From the NCBI GenBank assembly GCA_009377585.1, contig WHTS01000002.1, positions 97,097 through 161,096 on the forward strand: a stretch of 64,000 nucleotides of DNA, read 5' to 3'. The position numbers and the translations under genes were made by a program. Under the pieces are notes generated by a model, which did no database searches, had not been told where the DNA came from, and saw nothing but the letters and a program-made list of their open reading frames with translations. The DNA is from Betaproteobacteria bacterium (GTDB lineage: Bacteria; Pseudomonadota; Gammaproteobacteria; Burkholderiales; WYBJ01). Position 1 is the stretch's first letter. Each line of letters opens with the position of its first letter. Positions 1 through 10,682 of the stretch are shown in pieces.

Positions 1-141
1 CGGGCTCGTCTTGATGTCGACGATCTCGCCCAGACGGAACACGATGGCGTGCTGGCGCTGATCGACCACGAACATCGACAACGCAGCCAGCACCGCGGCC
101 GCGATCAGCGCAACCAGCACACCTCCCAGCTTGGTGCGCAT
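1..141 (-). CDS. hflC: HflC, N-terminal part (runs off the window)
   Basis: Only the first 47 codons are inside the window. They encode a short cytoplasmic start, one hydrophobic segment (about residues 8-25) and the stomatin/prohibitin-type beginning DQRQHAIVFRLGE. HflC pairs with HflK in an inner-membrane complex that encloses and restrains the FtsH protease. The start codon overlaps the hflK stop by one base (TGATG), so the two are translationally coupled, as expected for a stoichiometric partner. The assignment rests on this sequence start together with the hflK neighbour. Confidence 0.9.
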   Translation of the reverse strand, partial: MRTKLGGVLVALIAAAVLAALSMFVVDQRQHAIVFRLGEIVDIKTSP

Positions 142-1316
142 CAGCGCGACTCCCTTTCGCGGGAACGGAACGCCTCGCGCGAGCGCTGTGTCTGTGCGGG
201 GCTCGCTTCAGTGGCATCCTGGCGCGATTGCGGCAGCGGCGCGCCCCTGCTCCCGGCCGATTGCAGGATTTTGTCCAGCGGCAGGTACAGGAGGCTGCCG
301 CCGCCGGCGCGCTGATCGATGACGATCTTGCTGGTCGACTCGAGCACCTGTTGCATGGTCTGCAGGTACAGCCGCTCGCGCATTACAGCGGGCGCCTTCT
401 GGTATTCCGCCAGCACTTGCGTGAAGCGGGAGGCCTCGCCCTCGGAGCTTGCCACCACCCGCTGGCGATAGCCCTGAGCTTCCTCGAGCAGTCGCGCCGC
501 AGCGCCCTTGGCCTTGGGGATGACATCGTTGGCGTATGCCTGGCCCTCGTTCTTCAGGCGCTCCCTGTCCTGGCCCGCCTTGACCGCATCGTCGAAGGCG
601 GATTGCACCTGCTCGGGCGGCTGCGCGTTCTGCATCGTCACCTTGCTCACCAGGATGCCCGTCTGGTAGCGATCGAGAATCCCCTGCATGAGCTTGGTCG
701 CCTCCGCGGCCACCTGCTCGCGGCCCTCGTAGAGCACGAAGTCCATCTTGCTCTTGCCCACGATCTCGCGAATCGCGGTTTCCGCGGCCTGCAGCACCGC
801 GTCGTCGGTGTCGCGATTGTTGAAGAGGTAGTCCTCGGGGCTCTTCAGAATGTACTGGACCGCAAACTGGATATCGATGATGTTCTCGTCGTCGGTGAGC
901 ATCAGCGCCTCTTTCAGCACCTTGCTCTTGACGTTGTTGCGGTATCCGACCTCCACCGTGCGCACCTGCGAGAGGTTCACGATCTCGGCCGACTCGATCG
1001 GATACGGCAGGTGCCAGCGCGGCCCCGGCTGGGTGGTCTCGTGATACTTGCCGAAGCGCAGCACCACGCCACGGTTACTGGCATCGACGATGTAGAACCC
1101 GCTCGCAAGCCACACCAGCAAAACCAGGATGGCAAGGAGCAGCACGCCGCCGCCGCCGACACGCGCGCCGCCGTCGCCCCCGCCCGAGGGCGGCTGACTG
1201 CCCCCCTTGCGGCCGAACAATCCGTTCAGCTTGGCATTCAGATTGCGCAATAGTTCGTCGAGGTCGGGCGGGCCTTCGTTGCCTCGTTTGCCCCACTGCG
1301 GATCGTTCAACGACAT
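141..1316 (-). CDS. hflK: HflK, FtsH protease regulator subunit
   Basis: This 391-residue SPFH/band-7 membrane protein forms the HflKC complex with HflC and modulates FtsH at the inner membrane. The N-terminal 55 residues are Gly/Pro-rich and cytoplasmic. One membrane segment lies at about 58-77, followed by the SPFH domain beginning near NRGVVLRFGKY and a long Ala/Glu/Arg-rich helical region in the C-terminal third. Length is slightly below E. coli HflK (419). It lies 38 bases after hflX and overlaps hflC by one base, giving the conserved hfq-hflX-hflK-hflC order. The start at 1316 is the first methionine before the conserved N-terminus (MSLNDPQWGKRG). Confidence 0.95.
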   Translation of the reverse strand: MSLNDPQWGKRGNEGPPDLDELLRNLNAKLNGLFGRKGGSQPPSGGGDGGARVGGGGVLLLAILVLLVWLASGFYIVDASNRGVVLRFGKYHETTQPGPRWHLPYPIESAEIVNLSQVRTVEVGYRNNVKSKVLKEALMLTDDENIIDIQFAVQYILKSPEDYLFNNRDTDDAVLQAAETAIREIVGKSKMDFVLYEGREQVAAEATKLMQGILDRYQTGILVSKVTMQNAQPPEQVQSAFDDAVKAGQDRERLKNEGQAYANDVIPKAKGAAARLLEEAQGYRQRVVASSEGEASRFTQVLAEYQKAPAVMRERLYLQTMQQVLESTSKIVIDQRAGGGSLLYLPLDKILQSAGSRGAPLPQSRQDATEASPAQTQRSREAFRSRERESR

Positions 1317-1354
1317 GGCTGGCTATTGGAGTTCGCTACAGGATGACCGCGCTA

Positions 1355-2464
1355 TCAGGCGGCCGCTATCTTTTTGGATTGCTGGCTGTGGCTGCGAATC
1401 GCTGCGCGTACCGCGGCGAGCCCCGACCGGTCGCGCGCGCTGAGCCAAATCTTTGAAATGCTACCACACTCATCGCGCACAACCTCCGGTTCGATCCCCA
1501 GCAGGTCGACCTTGTTGTAGACGAGCAGCTGCGGGATCCCGCCCGCCCCGATCTCGTCCAGCACCTTGTCGACGTCGACCGCCTGCTGGTCGTGGCCGGG
1601 ATGGGCCGCATCGATCACGTGCAGCAGCAGATCCGCCTGCACGGTCTCTTCGAGAGTGGCGCGAAACGCCGCGACCAGCGTATGCGGTAGCCCGCGGATG
1701 AACCCGACCGTGTCGGAGACGACGGCCTCGGTCTGGGCGTCGAGCTGGATGCGCCGCGAGGTGGTATCGAGGGTTGCGAACAGCTGGTCGGCCGCGTACG
1801 CGGACGCTTGCGCGAGGGCATTGAAGAGCGTCGACTTGCCCGCGTTCGTGTATCCGACCAGGGACACGTTGAAGACCTCGGCCCGGTGCCGGGCGCGGCG
1901 CTGAACGCGGCGCTGCGAGCGCACCTTGTCGAGCTTCTCCCGCAGCACCTTCATGCGATTGCCGACCAGCCGCCGGTCGGTTTCGAGCTGGGTCTCGCCG
2001 GGCCCGCGCAAGCCGATGCCGCCCTTCTGCCGCTCCAAGTGGCTCCAGCCATGCTTGAGCCGGGTCGACAAGTGCTGCAACTGGGCGAGCTCGACCTGCA
2101 GCTTGCCTTCATGGCTGCGTGCCCGCTGGGCGAAGATATCGAGAATGAGGCTGGTGCGATCGATGACCCGGCGCTTGAGCCGCAGCTCCAGGTTGCGCTG
2201 CTGTGCCGGGGCCAGGTCGTGGTTGAAGATGACCACGTCGGCACCGAGATCGGTGGCCACGCGTTCGAGCTCTGCGACCTTGCCGCTGCCGGCGAAATAG
2301 GCAGGATCGGGTCGCTCGCGGCGCCCGCCCACGGTCGCCAGCGCGGCCACGCCGGCGCTCGAGGTGAGCTGCTTCAGCTCCGCGACGCTTTCGGCATGAC
2401 CGACCTCACCCAGGTCGAGGCCAACCAAGATGGCCCGGTGACCGTTACCCGGACGCTCCAGCAT
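1355..2464 (-). CDS. hflX: HflX ribosome-splitting GTPase
   Basis: This 369-residue translational GTPase binds the 50S subunit and rescues or splits stalled ribosomes, notably after heat stress. The N-terminal HflX domain carries the hallmark GLRGPGETQLETDRR at 151-165. The G domain begins with the G1 motif GYTNAGKS (204-211), followed by DTVGF (G3) and NKVD (G4). The frame stays open far upstream, but the conserved protein begins at MLERP. That ATG overlaps the hfq stop by one base (TGATG), the same coupling used at hflK-hflC. Confidence 0.95.
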   Translation of the reverse strand: MLERPGNGHRAILVGLDLGEVGHAESVAELKQLTSSAGVAALATVGGRRERPDPAYFAGSGKVAELERVATDLGADVVIFNHDLAPAQQRNLELRLKRRVIDRTSLILDIFAQRARSHEGKLQVELAQLQHLSTRLKHGWSHLERQKGGIGLRGPGETQLETDRRLVGNRMKVLREKLDKVRSQRRVQRRARHRAEVFNVSLVGYTNAGKSTLFNALAQASAYAADQLFATLDTTSRRIQLDAQTEAVVSDTVGFIRGLPHTLVAAFRATLEETVQADLLLHVIDAAHPGHDQQAVDVDKVLDEIGAGGIPQLLVYNKVDLLGIEPEVVRDECGSISKIWLSARDRSGLAAVRAAIRSHSQQSKKIAAA

Positions 2465-2703
2465 CAGCTCTCTTGCGCTTGTTCCGCCTGCAGGTTGACC
2501 GGTCGGGAGGGTACGACGGTGGAAATGGCATGCTTGTATACCATCTGAGTGACCGTATTGCGCAACAGCACCACGTACTGGTCGAACGACTCGATCTGGC
2601 CCTGGAGCTTGATGCCATTTACCAGGTAGATTGACACCGGTACATGCTCCTTGCGCAGCGCGTTGAGGAATGGGTCTTGTAATAATTGGCCTTTTCCGCT
2701 CAT
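2464..2703 (-). CDS. hfq: Hfq RNA chaperone
   Basis: This is the 79-residue Sm-like hexameric protein that anneals small RNAs to mRNAs. The Sm1 region ([19 protein letters not shown]) and the Sm2 motif YKHA at 56-59, which lines the proximal U-binding pore, are both intact. Gln9 in the distal/proximal rim region is present. The C-terminal tail is short, as in other betaproteobacteria. A Shine-Dalgarno-like GGAG lies six bases before the start. It heads the hfq-hflX-hflK-hflC unit, and its presence supports Hfq-dependent small-RNA regulation in this organism. Confidence 0.97.
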   Translation of the reverse strand: MSGKGQLLQDPFLNALRKEHVPVSIYLVNGIKLQGQIESFDQYVVLLRNTVTQMVYKHAISTVVPSRPVNLQAEQAQES

Positions 2704-2978
2704 ATTGACTCCATTCTAGTCGGTCCCACCGCGGCACTGTACGCGATTTCGGCGGCGAATACCATAAAACGGGCCGCCGCCGCCCGGCGCCGATAGCCGG
2801 CGCAAATGCAATAAGAACCGCGCCGCACGATTCGGTTCCGAAAATTCGCCGAGCTCTCTGCAAGCTACCTGCCCGGAGGCATCTTGCCGTCATGCTACGC
2901 GTCCGTCATGGGCCGGCTTGCCGTCGCGCTTTGGGGCAGCACGCCCCTAGTCTCTTGCGGGCGGCACGCCCCGAGTCG
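2704..2978. other. Intergenic region hfq-der
   Basis: This 275-base gap separates der (ending upstream) from hfq on the minus strand and should hold the hfq promoter. A short inverted repeat TTCGG-TT-CCGAA lies near 2831-2842. I could not find a convincing sigma-70 pair. The TAGAAT-like string at 2713-2718 is too close to the hfq start to serve. Confidence 0.4.
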
Positions 2979-4337
2979 TCAGCGGGCGCGGCGCCCTGAA
3001 CCGTGCACGTAAGGATTGTCGCCCTGGCGGTATTCGATTCTGAGCGGCGTCCCGTGCAGCTTGAAAACGGCGCGCACCCGACCTTCCAGGTAGCGGCGAT
3101 AGCTTTGCGGCAAATTGGCCACACCCGTGCCGTGGGCCACCACGATGGGGGGATTGTTCCCGCCCTGATGGGCATAGCGCAGCTTCGGCCGGTTGAGCCC
3201 CTTGCGCGGCGGCGGGTAGGCGGCAATCGCGTCCCGGACCACGCGGGTGAGTCTCGGCGTCGGCATTTTCAGAAACGCAGCCCGATACGCTTCGTCCACG
3301 GCCCGCATGAGCGCATCGAGCCCCTGGCCGTTGCGCGCGGAGATGAACTGGAAGCGAGCGAAGTCGAGGTAGTTGAGACGGCGCTCCAGCTGCGCCTTGA
3401 GCTGCGAGCGCTCGGCGGCGCTGAGCCGGTCGCACTTGTTGACGGCCACCACGGTGGCGCGGCCCGCATCGATCACGTAGCCGGCGATATTGCCGTCCTG
3501 GTCGCTCACGCCTTCGAGGGCGTCGACGACCAGAATCGCGACATTGGCCTGCTCGATCGCCTGCATGGCGCGAATGACTGAAAATTTCTCGATCGGGTCC
3601 GAAACCCTCGCCCGCCGCCGCAGTCCGGCCGTGTCCACGAGCGTGTAACCGCGGCCCCGATGGTCAAATTCGACTTCGATACTGTCGCGGGTCGTGCCGG
3701 CGGTCTCGGAGGTGATGAGGCGCTCGGCGCCGAGCAAGGTATTGATGAGGGTGGACTTGCCGGCATTCGGCCGTCCCACCACCGCGATCCGCGGCCGCTT
3801 TTCCCCGCGCTCGGCTGCGTCATCGGGCTCCGGCTCCGGCGCGCCGGCGACCGCATCCAGCATGTCCTCGATCAGCGCGGCAACGCCATCGCCGTGCGCC
3901 GCCGAGACCGGCCAGGGCGCGCCCAGCCCGAGCTCGTGGAACTCCGCCGCCGCGACGCTGCGGTCGAGACCTTCGGCCTTATTGATCACCAGCCAGATGC
4001 GCTGCCCGCTTTCCCGCAGGCGCTGAGCGATCACTGCGTCCTGGGCTGTCAATCCCTCGCGGCCGTCAGCGAGGAAAACGACCGCGTCGGCCTCCGTGAT
4101 GGCGCCCAGCGTCTGCCGCGCCATCTGCAGCGGCAATCCCGCGCTGGCCGCGGGCTCGAAACCTCCCGTATCGACCACCAGAAACGGCCGCGCGCCGACG
4201 CGCCCACGTCCATAGTGCCGATCGCGGGTGACGCCGGGCGTATCGGCGACGATGGCCGAGCGCGAGCGGGTCAGCCGGTTGAACAGCGTCGACTTGCCCA
4301 CGTTGGGGCGTCCGACGATTACGAGCGTGGGAAGCAC
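2979..4337 (-). CDS. der: Der (EngA) tandem ribosome-assembly GTPase
   Basis: This 452-residue double GTPase acts in late 50S subunit maturation. The first G domain starts with GRPNVGKS (residues 8-15) and the second with GRPNAGKS near residue 190. Each carries its DT(A/G)G switch motif. A KH-like C-terminal domain includes the usual Lys/Arg-rich end (PPRKGLNRPKLRYAHQGGNN). Length matches the family. It lies between bamB and hfq, the standard betaproteobacterial position. Confidence 0.97.
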   Translation of the reverse strand: MLPTLVIVGRPNVGKSTLFNRLTRSRSAIVADTPGVTRDRHYGRGRVGARPFLVVDTGGFEPAASAGLPLQMARQTLGAITEADAVVFLADGREGLTAQDAVIAQRLRESGQRIWLVINKAEGLDRSVAAAEFHELGLGAPWPVSAAHGDGVAALIEDMLDAVAGAPEPEPDDAAERGEKRPRIAVVGRPNAGKSTLINTLLGAERLITSETAGTTRDSIEVEFDHRGRGYTLVDTAGLRRRARVSDPIEKFSVIRAMQAIEQANVAILVVDALEGVSDQDGNIAGYVIDAGRATVVAVNKCDRLSAAERSQLKAQLERRLNYLDFARFQFISARNGQGLDALMRAVDEAYRAAFLKMPTPRLTRVVRDAIAAYPPPRKGLNRPKLRYAHQGGNNPPIVVAHGTGVANLPQSYRRYLEGRVRAVFKLHGTPLRIEYRQGDNPYVHGSGRRAR

Positions 4338-4401
4338 GGCATTGGTTCCTGGCGTACCCGGGACGGTGCTGCGAACCCCGCTGACCGCATGGCCACTACG
4401 G

Positions 4402-5556
4402 TCATCTCACGGCGATACTGAAAATGCCGCCGTTGCGGGTCTGAACGAGCACGCTGTCGCGGGTCGAAACCGGCGGCAACAGGATGGCACTGCCGTCGGT
4501 CGCCATGCGCGCCGCAAACGCGCCGTCGGCTCGGTTGAGCAGATGCACATAGCCCTGGTAGTCGCCGACCGCGACATAGCTGCCGATCGGGGCGGCGCCG
4601 GTCACGCCGCGTCCGCTCAATTGCTCCTGGCGCCAGATGCTCGCGCCGGTTGCCCTGTCGAGTGCGTGGACATTGCCCTGGTCGTCGGTCGCGTAAACAT
4701 AGCGGGCGTCGGCGGCGAGCGGCATGATGCTGGAAAGATCCCGTGCCCACAGTTGCGACCCCTTCAACGCATCGAAGCAGCCGGCCTTGCCCTGGTAGGC
4801 GATGGCGCACACCATGCGGCCGTCGACCAGGGGTGCGCCCACGATATCGGTGATGCGCTCAAGCTCGGTCGATCCGCGCGGCGTGGCGACCGTGGCCTCC
4901 CAAGCGAGCGCGCCCTTGTTGAGCAGCAGGGCGACCAGCTTCCCGCCCGGGAAACCGGAAAAGACTCCGCCGTTCATGACCGTGAGGCCAGCGGGGCTGC
5001 GTACCGTCAATGCCGGCAGCGCGCGCTGATAGAGCCAGCGCCGGCGCCCGTCCTGGGCGGCGAGACCGTGGATGCGGCCATCGCCGCTCTTCACCGCGAC
5101 GATGCCTTCCTCGACCTGCGGGGCGCTGAGAATTTCGCCCGAAAGGTAAGCTTTCCACAGCAGCTTTCCGCTCGCATCGAGCGCCAGCGCTTCGCCCCGC
5201 GGCGAGCCGACGACCACGATCCGGCCGTCGGCTCCGGGCCCGGTCGACAGCCGCGAGCCGGTATCGACCCGCCATTGAACCTTGCCGGTCGCCGCGTCGA
5301 GCTTCGTGACTTCGCCCGATGCATTGGCAGCGTACACCGCGCCGCCGACTACGGCCGGCGCGAAGGCGAACCGGTCGGAGCCTCCCACGGCTGCCTGCCA
5401 TACCACCCGCGCGTCCACGCTCGGCGTGAACGGCTGCAACTCGGCTGGCTTCTGCGCCGGCGTGGAAGAGCCGAAAAAGCGATCGTAGTAGCCGCCGACC
5501 GTTTCGCAGCCCGCCAGCGCGAGGACAGCCAGCAGGACGGCGATGCGTCCGATCAT
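4402..5556 (-). CDS. bamB: BamB outer-membrane assembly lipoprotein
   Basis: This 384-residue beta-propeller lipoprotein is part of the BAM complex that inserts beta-barrel proteins. A lipoprotein signal is evident: hydrophobic residues 5-15 and lipobox LAGC with the acylated Cys at 17. The rest is repeated PQQ-like blades (for example LYQRALPALTV and FDALKGSQLWARDL). The start overlaps the upstream yfgM gene by four bases (ATGA). The yfgM-bamB-der order is conserved and links membrane-protein quality control with ribosome assembly. Confidence 0.95.
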   Translation of the reverse strand: MIGRIAVLLAVLALAGCETVGGYYDRFFGSSTPAQKPAELQPFTPSVDARVVWQAAVGGSDRFAFAPAVVGGAVYAANASGEVTKLDAATGKVQWRVDTGSRLSTGPGADGRIVVVGSPRGEALALDASGKLLWKAYLSGEILSAPQVEEGIVAVKSGDGRIHGLAAQDGRRRWLYQRALPALTVRSPAGLTVMNGGVFSGFPGGKLVALLLNKGALAWEATVATPRGSTELERITDIVGAPLVDGRMVCAIAYQGKAGCFDALKGSQLWARDLSSIMPLAADARYVYATDDQGNVHALDRATGASIWRQEQLSGRGVTGAAPIGSYVAVGDYQGYVHLLNRADGAFAARMATDGSAILLPPVSTRDSVLVQTRNGGIFSIAVR

Positions 5557-6191
5557 TGCGTCTGCCCCAGCGCGTCGATCTTGATCTGGATCAGATTGCG
5601 ATACGGGCTGCCGACTTCGGTCTTCTCCAGCGCGCTCTGGTAGGCCGCACGCGCCTCCGGTTCCGAGCCCTTGGCAAAATAGACATCGCCGCGCAGATCG
5701 GCAAACAGGTTGGCCATCGGATGCCCGGGCTTGACATCGAGCAGCCCGAGCGCCTCGTCGTACTGTTTTTCGTCCAGCAGCACGCCGGCCAGGCGGTAGC
5801 GCGCGATGGCCTTCATGTCGTCGTCGCGTGCGTGCTCGATCACCCAGCGCAGGTTCTGCTGCGCGGCTGCCAGATCGCCCGCCTCGAAGCTCAGGCGCGC
5901 ACTCAGCAGCTGCGCGAGCGGGGCGTAACCGACCGATGGGTAGCGCTCGGCCAGCATGGCGGCCGTCTCGCGCGCCTGCTTCGGATCGCCGGCGCTCTCG
6001 GCCTTCAGCATCGCCGCGTACAGCTCGGACGCCTTCGCGGCCTGGTCACGCTTGTACCAGCCCCAGCCTTGGTAGGCCGCGACCGCGCCGAGCACCAGCA
6101 CAATACCGAGCAGCAACGCCGCGCCCCACTGCTTCCACCAGGCTTGCAGCTCGGACAGTTGCTCCTGTTCTTCCAGGTCGTAGAAGGCCAT
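5553..6191 (-). CDS. yfgM: YfgM-type ancillary SecYEG translocon subunit
   Basis: This 212-residue inner-membrane TPR protein (UPF0070) associates with the translocon and PpiD and hands exported proteins to periplasmic chaperones. The start MAFYDLEEQEQLSELQAWWK is typical of the family. A single membrane segment lies at about 23-43, followed by TPR-like helices. The ribosome-binding site (AGGAAAGGAAAT) directly abuts the 20-bp hairpin at 6206-6250. The gene overlaps bamB by four bases. Confidence 0.92.
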   Translation of the reverse strand: MAFYDLEEQEQLSELQAWWKQWGAALLLGIVLVLGAVAAYQGWGWYKRDQAAKASELYAAMLKAESAGDPKQARETAAMLAERYPSVGYAPLAQLLSARLSFEAGDLAAAQQNLRWVIEHARDDDMKAIARYRLAGVLLDEKQYDEALGLLDVKPGHPMANLFADLRGDVYFAKGSEPEARAAYQSALEKTEVGSPYRNLIQIKIDALGQTQ

Positions 6192-6205
6192 TGGTCATTT
6201 CCTTT

Positions 6206-6250
6206 CCTGATTAGCGACATTCTTCAGCAGGAAGAATGTCGCTAATCAGG
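6206..6250. repeat. Perfect 20-bp inverted repeat, 5-base loop
   Basis: Arms 6206-6225 and 6231-6250 are exactly complementary and separated by AGCAG. The arms are about 45% G+C, lower than the surrounding sequence. On the minus strand the hairpin falls in the hisS-yfgM junction, ending immediately before the yfgM Shine-Dalgarno. No T-run follows on either strand, so it is not a canonical intrinsic terminator. It may be an RNA processing or translation-control hairpin, or a mobile-element footprint. Confidence 0.9.
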
Positions 6251-6292
6251 TTTCCTTATGATGGCGGGGCGGACCTGCACCGTCCCGCGGCT

Positions 6293-7564
<1,272 letters not shown>

Positions 7565-7666
7565 GGTTTTGAGCGAAGCGTGGCGGGCAACGGACCGTCC
7601 CGCCGGCGGGCTGGCGGACCCGTCAGGCGCTCCGATCGCCGGCTGGCGCGAGGCGGCGAGGCGCTA

Positions 7667-8941
7667 TCACTGGACGCCGCTCTCCTCCGGCGCCGCTTCC
7701 GCGGGTCTGGATGCGCCATAACGGCTGCGTACGTACTCATCCACCAGGCGCTGGAAGTCCTCCGCGATCGTCGCTCCCTTCAACGTCACGGTTTTCTCGC
7801 CGTCGACATAGACCGGTGCGACCGGATTCTCGCCCGATCCGGGCAAACTGATGCCGATGTTGGCGTGCTTGCTTTCGCCCGGCCCATTCACCACGCAGCC
7901 CATCACGGCGACCTCCAGGTTCTCCACGCCCGGATAGCGACTGCGCCACAGCGGCATCTGCGTGCGCAAATACGACTGAATGCGCTCGGCGAGCTCCTGG
8001 AAAAAGGTGCTGCTGGTTCGTCCGCAGCCCGGGCAGGCGGTCACCAAGGGTGCGAACGCGCGCAGTCCCATGGTCTGCAGCAGCTCCTGCGCGACCAGCA
8101 CCTCGCGCGTGCGATCGCCGCCCGGCTCGGGCGTGAGCGATATGCGAACGGTATCGCCGATGCCCTCCTCGAGCAGGATCGCCAGCGCCGCGGTGGATGC
8201 GACGATCGCCTTCGAGCCCATGCCGGCCTCGGTGAGGCCGAGATGCAGCGGATAGTCGCAGCGGCGCGCGAGGTCGCGGTAGACCGCCACCAGCTCCTGC
8301 ACGTTGCTCACCTTGGCCGAGAGGACGATGCGATCGCCGGGCAAGCCCCAGCGTTCGGCCTGCTCGGCGCTCGCCAGCGCCGAGACGATCAGCGCTTCGC
8401 GCGTGACGGCGGCTGCCTCCCGCGGCTCGGGCAAGCGTGCATTCTCGTCCATCATCCTGCGCGCCAGCGCCGGATCGAGGCTGCCCCAGTTCACCCCGAT
8501 GCGCACGGGTTTCTGGTAACGGCACGCGATCTCGATCATCTGCGCGAACTGCTCGTCGCGCTTGCGGCCCTGACCGACGTTGCCGGGATTGATCCGGTAC
8601 TTGGCGAGCGCCTGGGCACAATCGGGCACCTGCGCCAGCAATTTGTGGCCGTTGAAATGGAAGTCGCCGATCAGGGGCACGTCGCAGCCGCGGGCGGCGA
8701 GGCGGCTGCGGATCGCTGCGACGGCGCGGGCCGCCTCGAGCGTGTTGACCGTAACCCGGACCAGCTCGGAACCCGCACGGGCCAGCGCGAACACCTGCTC
8801 GACGGTCGCGTTCACGTCGGCGGTGTCGGTGTTGGTCATCGACTGCACGACGATTGGCGCGCCGCCGCCGATGGTCACGTCGCCGACCTGCGTGCGCCGG
8901 GTGCTGCGTCGCGCGGATGGACCGAAGCGCATGGGGGTCAA
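7667..8941 (-). CDS. ispG: IspG, 4-hydroxy-3-methylbut-2-enyl-diphosphate synthase
   Basis: This 424-residue iron-sulfur enzyme converts methylerythritol cyclodiphosphate to HMBPP in the MEP isoprenoid pathway. The N-terminal TIM-barrel ([19 protein letters not shown]) and the C-terminal cluster domain are present. Cluster ligands are visible in [12 protein letters not shown] and in GCVVNGPGE. The length is typical of the longer proteobacterial form. It follows rodZ with a two-base gap. Confidence 0.97.
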   Translation of the reverse strand: MTPMRFGPSARRSTRRTQVGDVTIGGGAPIVVQSMTNTDTADVNATVEQVFALARAGSELVRVTVNTLEAARAVAAIRSRLAARGCDVPLIGDFHFNGHKLLAQVPDCAQALAKYRINPGNVGQGRKRDEQFAQMIEIACRYQKPVRIGVNWGSLDPALARRMMDENARLPEPREAAAVTREALIVSALASAEQAERWGLPGDRIVLSAKVSNVQELVAVYRDLARRCDYPLHLGLTEAGMGSKAIVASTAALAILLEEGIGDTVRISLTPEPGGDRTREVLVAQELLQTMGLRAFAPLVTACPGCGRTSSTFFQELAERIQSYLRTQMPLWRSRYPGVENLEVAVMGCVVNGPGESKHANIGISLPGSGENPVAPVYVDGEKTVTLKGATIAEDFQRLVDEYVRSRYGASRPAEAAPEESGVQ

Positions 8942-8943
8942 GA

Positions 8944-9900
8944 TTATTCCAGCCGGAAACGGGCGATGTTGCGAGTTGCGTGCGGGGCGAGATCGAAAGG
9001 CTCGCCATTATAGGTGATCCGAACGCCCGAAGCGTTGCCGACGATCACGTCGGCCGGCGGCTGCACTTCGAAGCTGCGCGTGCTGCCCGCGGGGACTGTT
9101 CCGGAGAATTGCACCATGCCATCACCGTCGCGAATCTCGATCCACGACTCGCCCACGAACGCGATCTGCATGCGCACGCCAACAGAGGCATCGCGCGCCG
9201 CGGGGCTCTGCGGCGTAGCTCCGGGGCTTTGCGACGTAGCCGTGGAATTCTGCGACATGGCCCCTGGGCTCTGCGGCGTAGCCGCAGGCGCCGGCGACGG
9301 AACCCCATCCACAGCCTCGTTGGACTGCGTTGCTTCGTCGGCAGGCGGGGCCGGGCTATCGGTCACGCGCTCGGGCGACAAGGGGACCGTCGCTTGTGCC
9401 GGCGCAGTGGCTTCGGGTCCCGGCAGTTGCGGTGTGGAAGGCGTTTCGCCCGGCGCGACGGAACCGATGCTTCCGCCAACCGCGGGCACGCGCCCGCGCC
9501 ACCATTCGTACGCGGCCGCGATCGCGGCTGCGGCCACCACCACCACGATCACGCCGAGCCATAAGCGCCCATGGCCGCGGCGCGTGGTCTCGGGCAACGT
9601 GCCGGCGATCTCGTGCGCGCGCAGCGGCACGTCACCGCCGAGCGCCGGTTCCAGCGCGTGCAGCAGCGGAACCGGGTCGAGCTTGAGCAGGCGGGCGTAG
9701 TTGCGCACGAAGCCGCGCACGAACACCGTCCCCGGAAGCTCACCGTAGCGGTCCGCCTCGATCGCTTCGACCTGCCGCGGGGAGATGCGCATCTGCTCCG
9801 CGACTTGCGCGATCGAAAGGCCGCTGGCCTCGCGCGCCGTGGCTAGCGCAGCCCCCGGCGTAGCGGCCAACGCCGCGTCGGCGCCGGGTAGCTCGGTCAT
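8944..9900 (-). CDS. rodZ: RodZ-like cytoskeletal helix-turn-helix membrane protein
   Basis: This 318-residue protein links MreB to the membrane in elongasome function. An N-terminal HTH_25 domain (residues about 25-90, [20 protein letters not shown]) is followed by a basic stretch and a membrane helix at about 115-135. A low-complexity periplasmic Pro/Ala/Ser/Thr linker comes next, containing repeated (S/T)QSPGAxPQ-like units, then a C-terminal DUF4115 beta domain. The start overlaps the pilW stop by four bases. It sits between pilW and ispG, as in many betaproteobacteria. Confidence 0.92.
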   Translation of the reverse strand: MTELPGADAALAATPGAALATAREASGLSIAQVAEQMRISPRQVEAIEADRYGELPGTVFVRGFVRNYARLLKLDPVPLLHALEPALGGDVPLRAHEIAGTLPETTRRGHGRLWLGVIVVVVAAAAIAAAYEWWRGRVPAVGGSIGSVAPGETPSTPQLPGPEATAPAQATVPLSPERVTDSPAPPADEATQSNEAVDGVPSPAPAATPQSPGAMSQNSTATSQSPGATPQSPAARDASVGVRMQIAFVGESWIEIRDGDGMVQFSGTVPAGSTRSFEVQPPADVIVGNASGVRITYNGEPFDLAPHATRNIARFRLE

Positions 9901-10682
9901 TCGTACTGCCTGTTCAACAACGCCTGGGCTTCACGCGAGTTGGGGAAGTTCCTGCGCAGCTGCAAGCCATAGCTCGCCTCGGCGTCGCGGTCTCCCAGGC
10001 GGCGCTCGATGCGCAACGCCAGCCATAGCGCTTCGGCGCTGAACGTCGAGCCGGTTCGGTTGAGCCGCGTGAGGTACTTCTTGGCGGCTGCGGCATCGCC
10101 GCGGGTGAAAGCCAGGTCGGCCAGCTGGTACAGCGCCTGCGGATGCGCGGGCTGCGCGCTCAGCGCACGCTGGAAAAACTGTTCCGCGCCGCCGTCATCT
10201 CCGCTGGCGCGCGCGCACATGCCGGCGTTGACGAAGGACTTGTCGGGATTCTGGTACAGCGGGTTCTTCACCGCGCTCAGGAAGTGCTTGATGCCTTCGG
10301 CGTAGCGCTGGCGCTGGCACAGGAACCAGCCGTAGTTGTTGTTCGCGTCCGAATCGAGCGGATTGAGGCGCAGCGCATGCGTGAAGTTCTGCTCGGCGGC
10401 GGCATCCTCGCGCAGCGCCATGTACACCAGCCCCAGCATGTTGTACGCCGGGCCGTGATTCGGTTCGGCGCGCAGCGCCTCGTTCAGTTCCTCCAGCGCG
10501 ACGGCGTAGTTGCGCAGCTCGTAATAGCCGGCGCCCAGCTGCGTGTGCAAGGTGGCGCGCGTGCGAGCATCGGCCTGTTGCGGCGTCAGCGGCGCCTCCG
10601 GCGTGTGCGGCGGCGCTACCGGCTGCTGCGCGCAGCCCCCCAGGACGGCTGCGCACGCCAGATACATGAGCTTCTTGTTCAT
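9897..10682 (-). CDS. pilW: PilW/PilF type IV pilus pilotin lipoprotein
   Basis: This 261-residue TPR lipoprotein is needed for outer-membrane secretin assembly in type IV pilus biogenesis. The start at 10682 gives a clean lipoprotein signal with lipobox LGGC at residues 14-17. A longer in-frame start upstream would bury that signal. Several TPR units follow (for example [18 protein letters not shown] and [12 protein letters not shown]). It overlaps rlmN and rodZ by four bases each, so it is embedded in the ndk-rlmN-pilW-rodZ-ispG-hisS run. Confidence 0.93.
   Translation of the reverse strand: MNKKLMYLACAAVLGGCAQQPVAPPHTPEAPLTPQQADARTRATLHTQLGAGYYELRNYAVALEELNEALRAEPNHGPAYNMLGLVYMALREDAAAEQNFTHALRLNPLDSDANNNYGWFLCQRQRYAEGIKHFLSAVKNPLYQNPDKSFVNAGMCARASGDDGGAEQFFQRALSAQPAHPQALYQLADLAFTRGDAAAAKKYLTRLNRTGSTFSAEALWLALRIERRLGDRDAEASYGLQLRRNFPNSREAQALLNRQYE

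Noticed and set aside
2713..2718. TAGAAT as a -10 for hfq
   Set aside because: Transcription would begin inside the Shine-Dalgarno, and there is no -35 at the right spacing.
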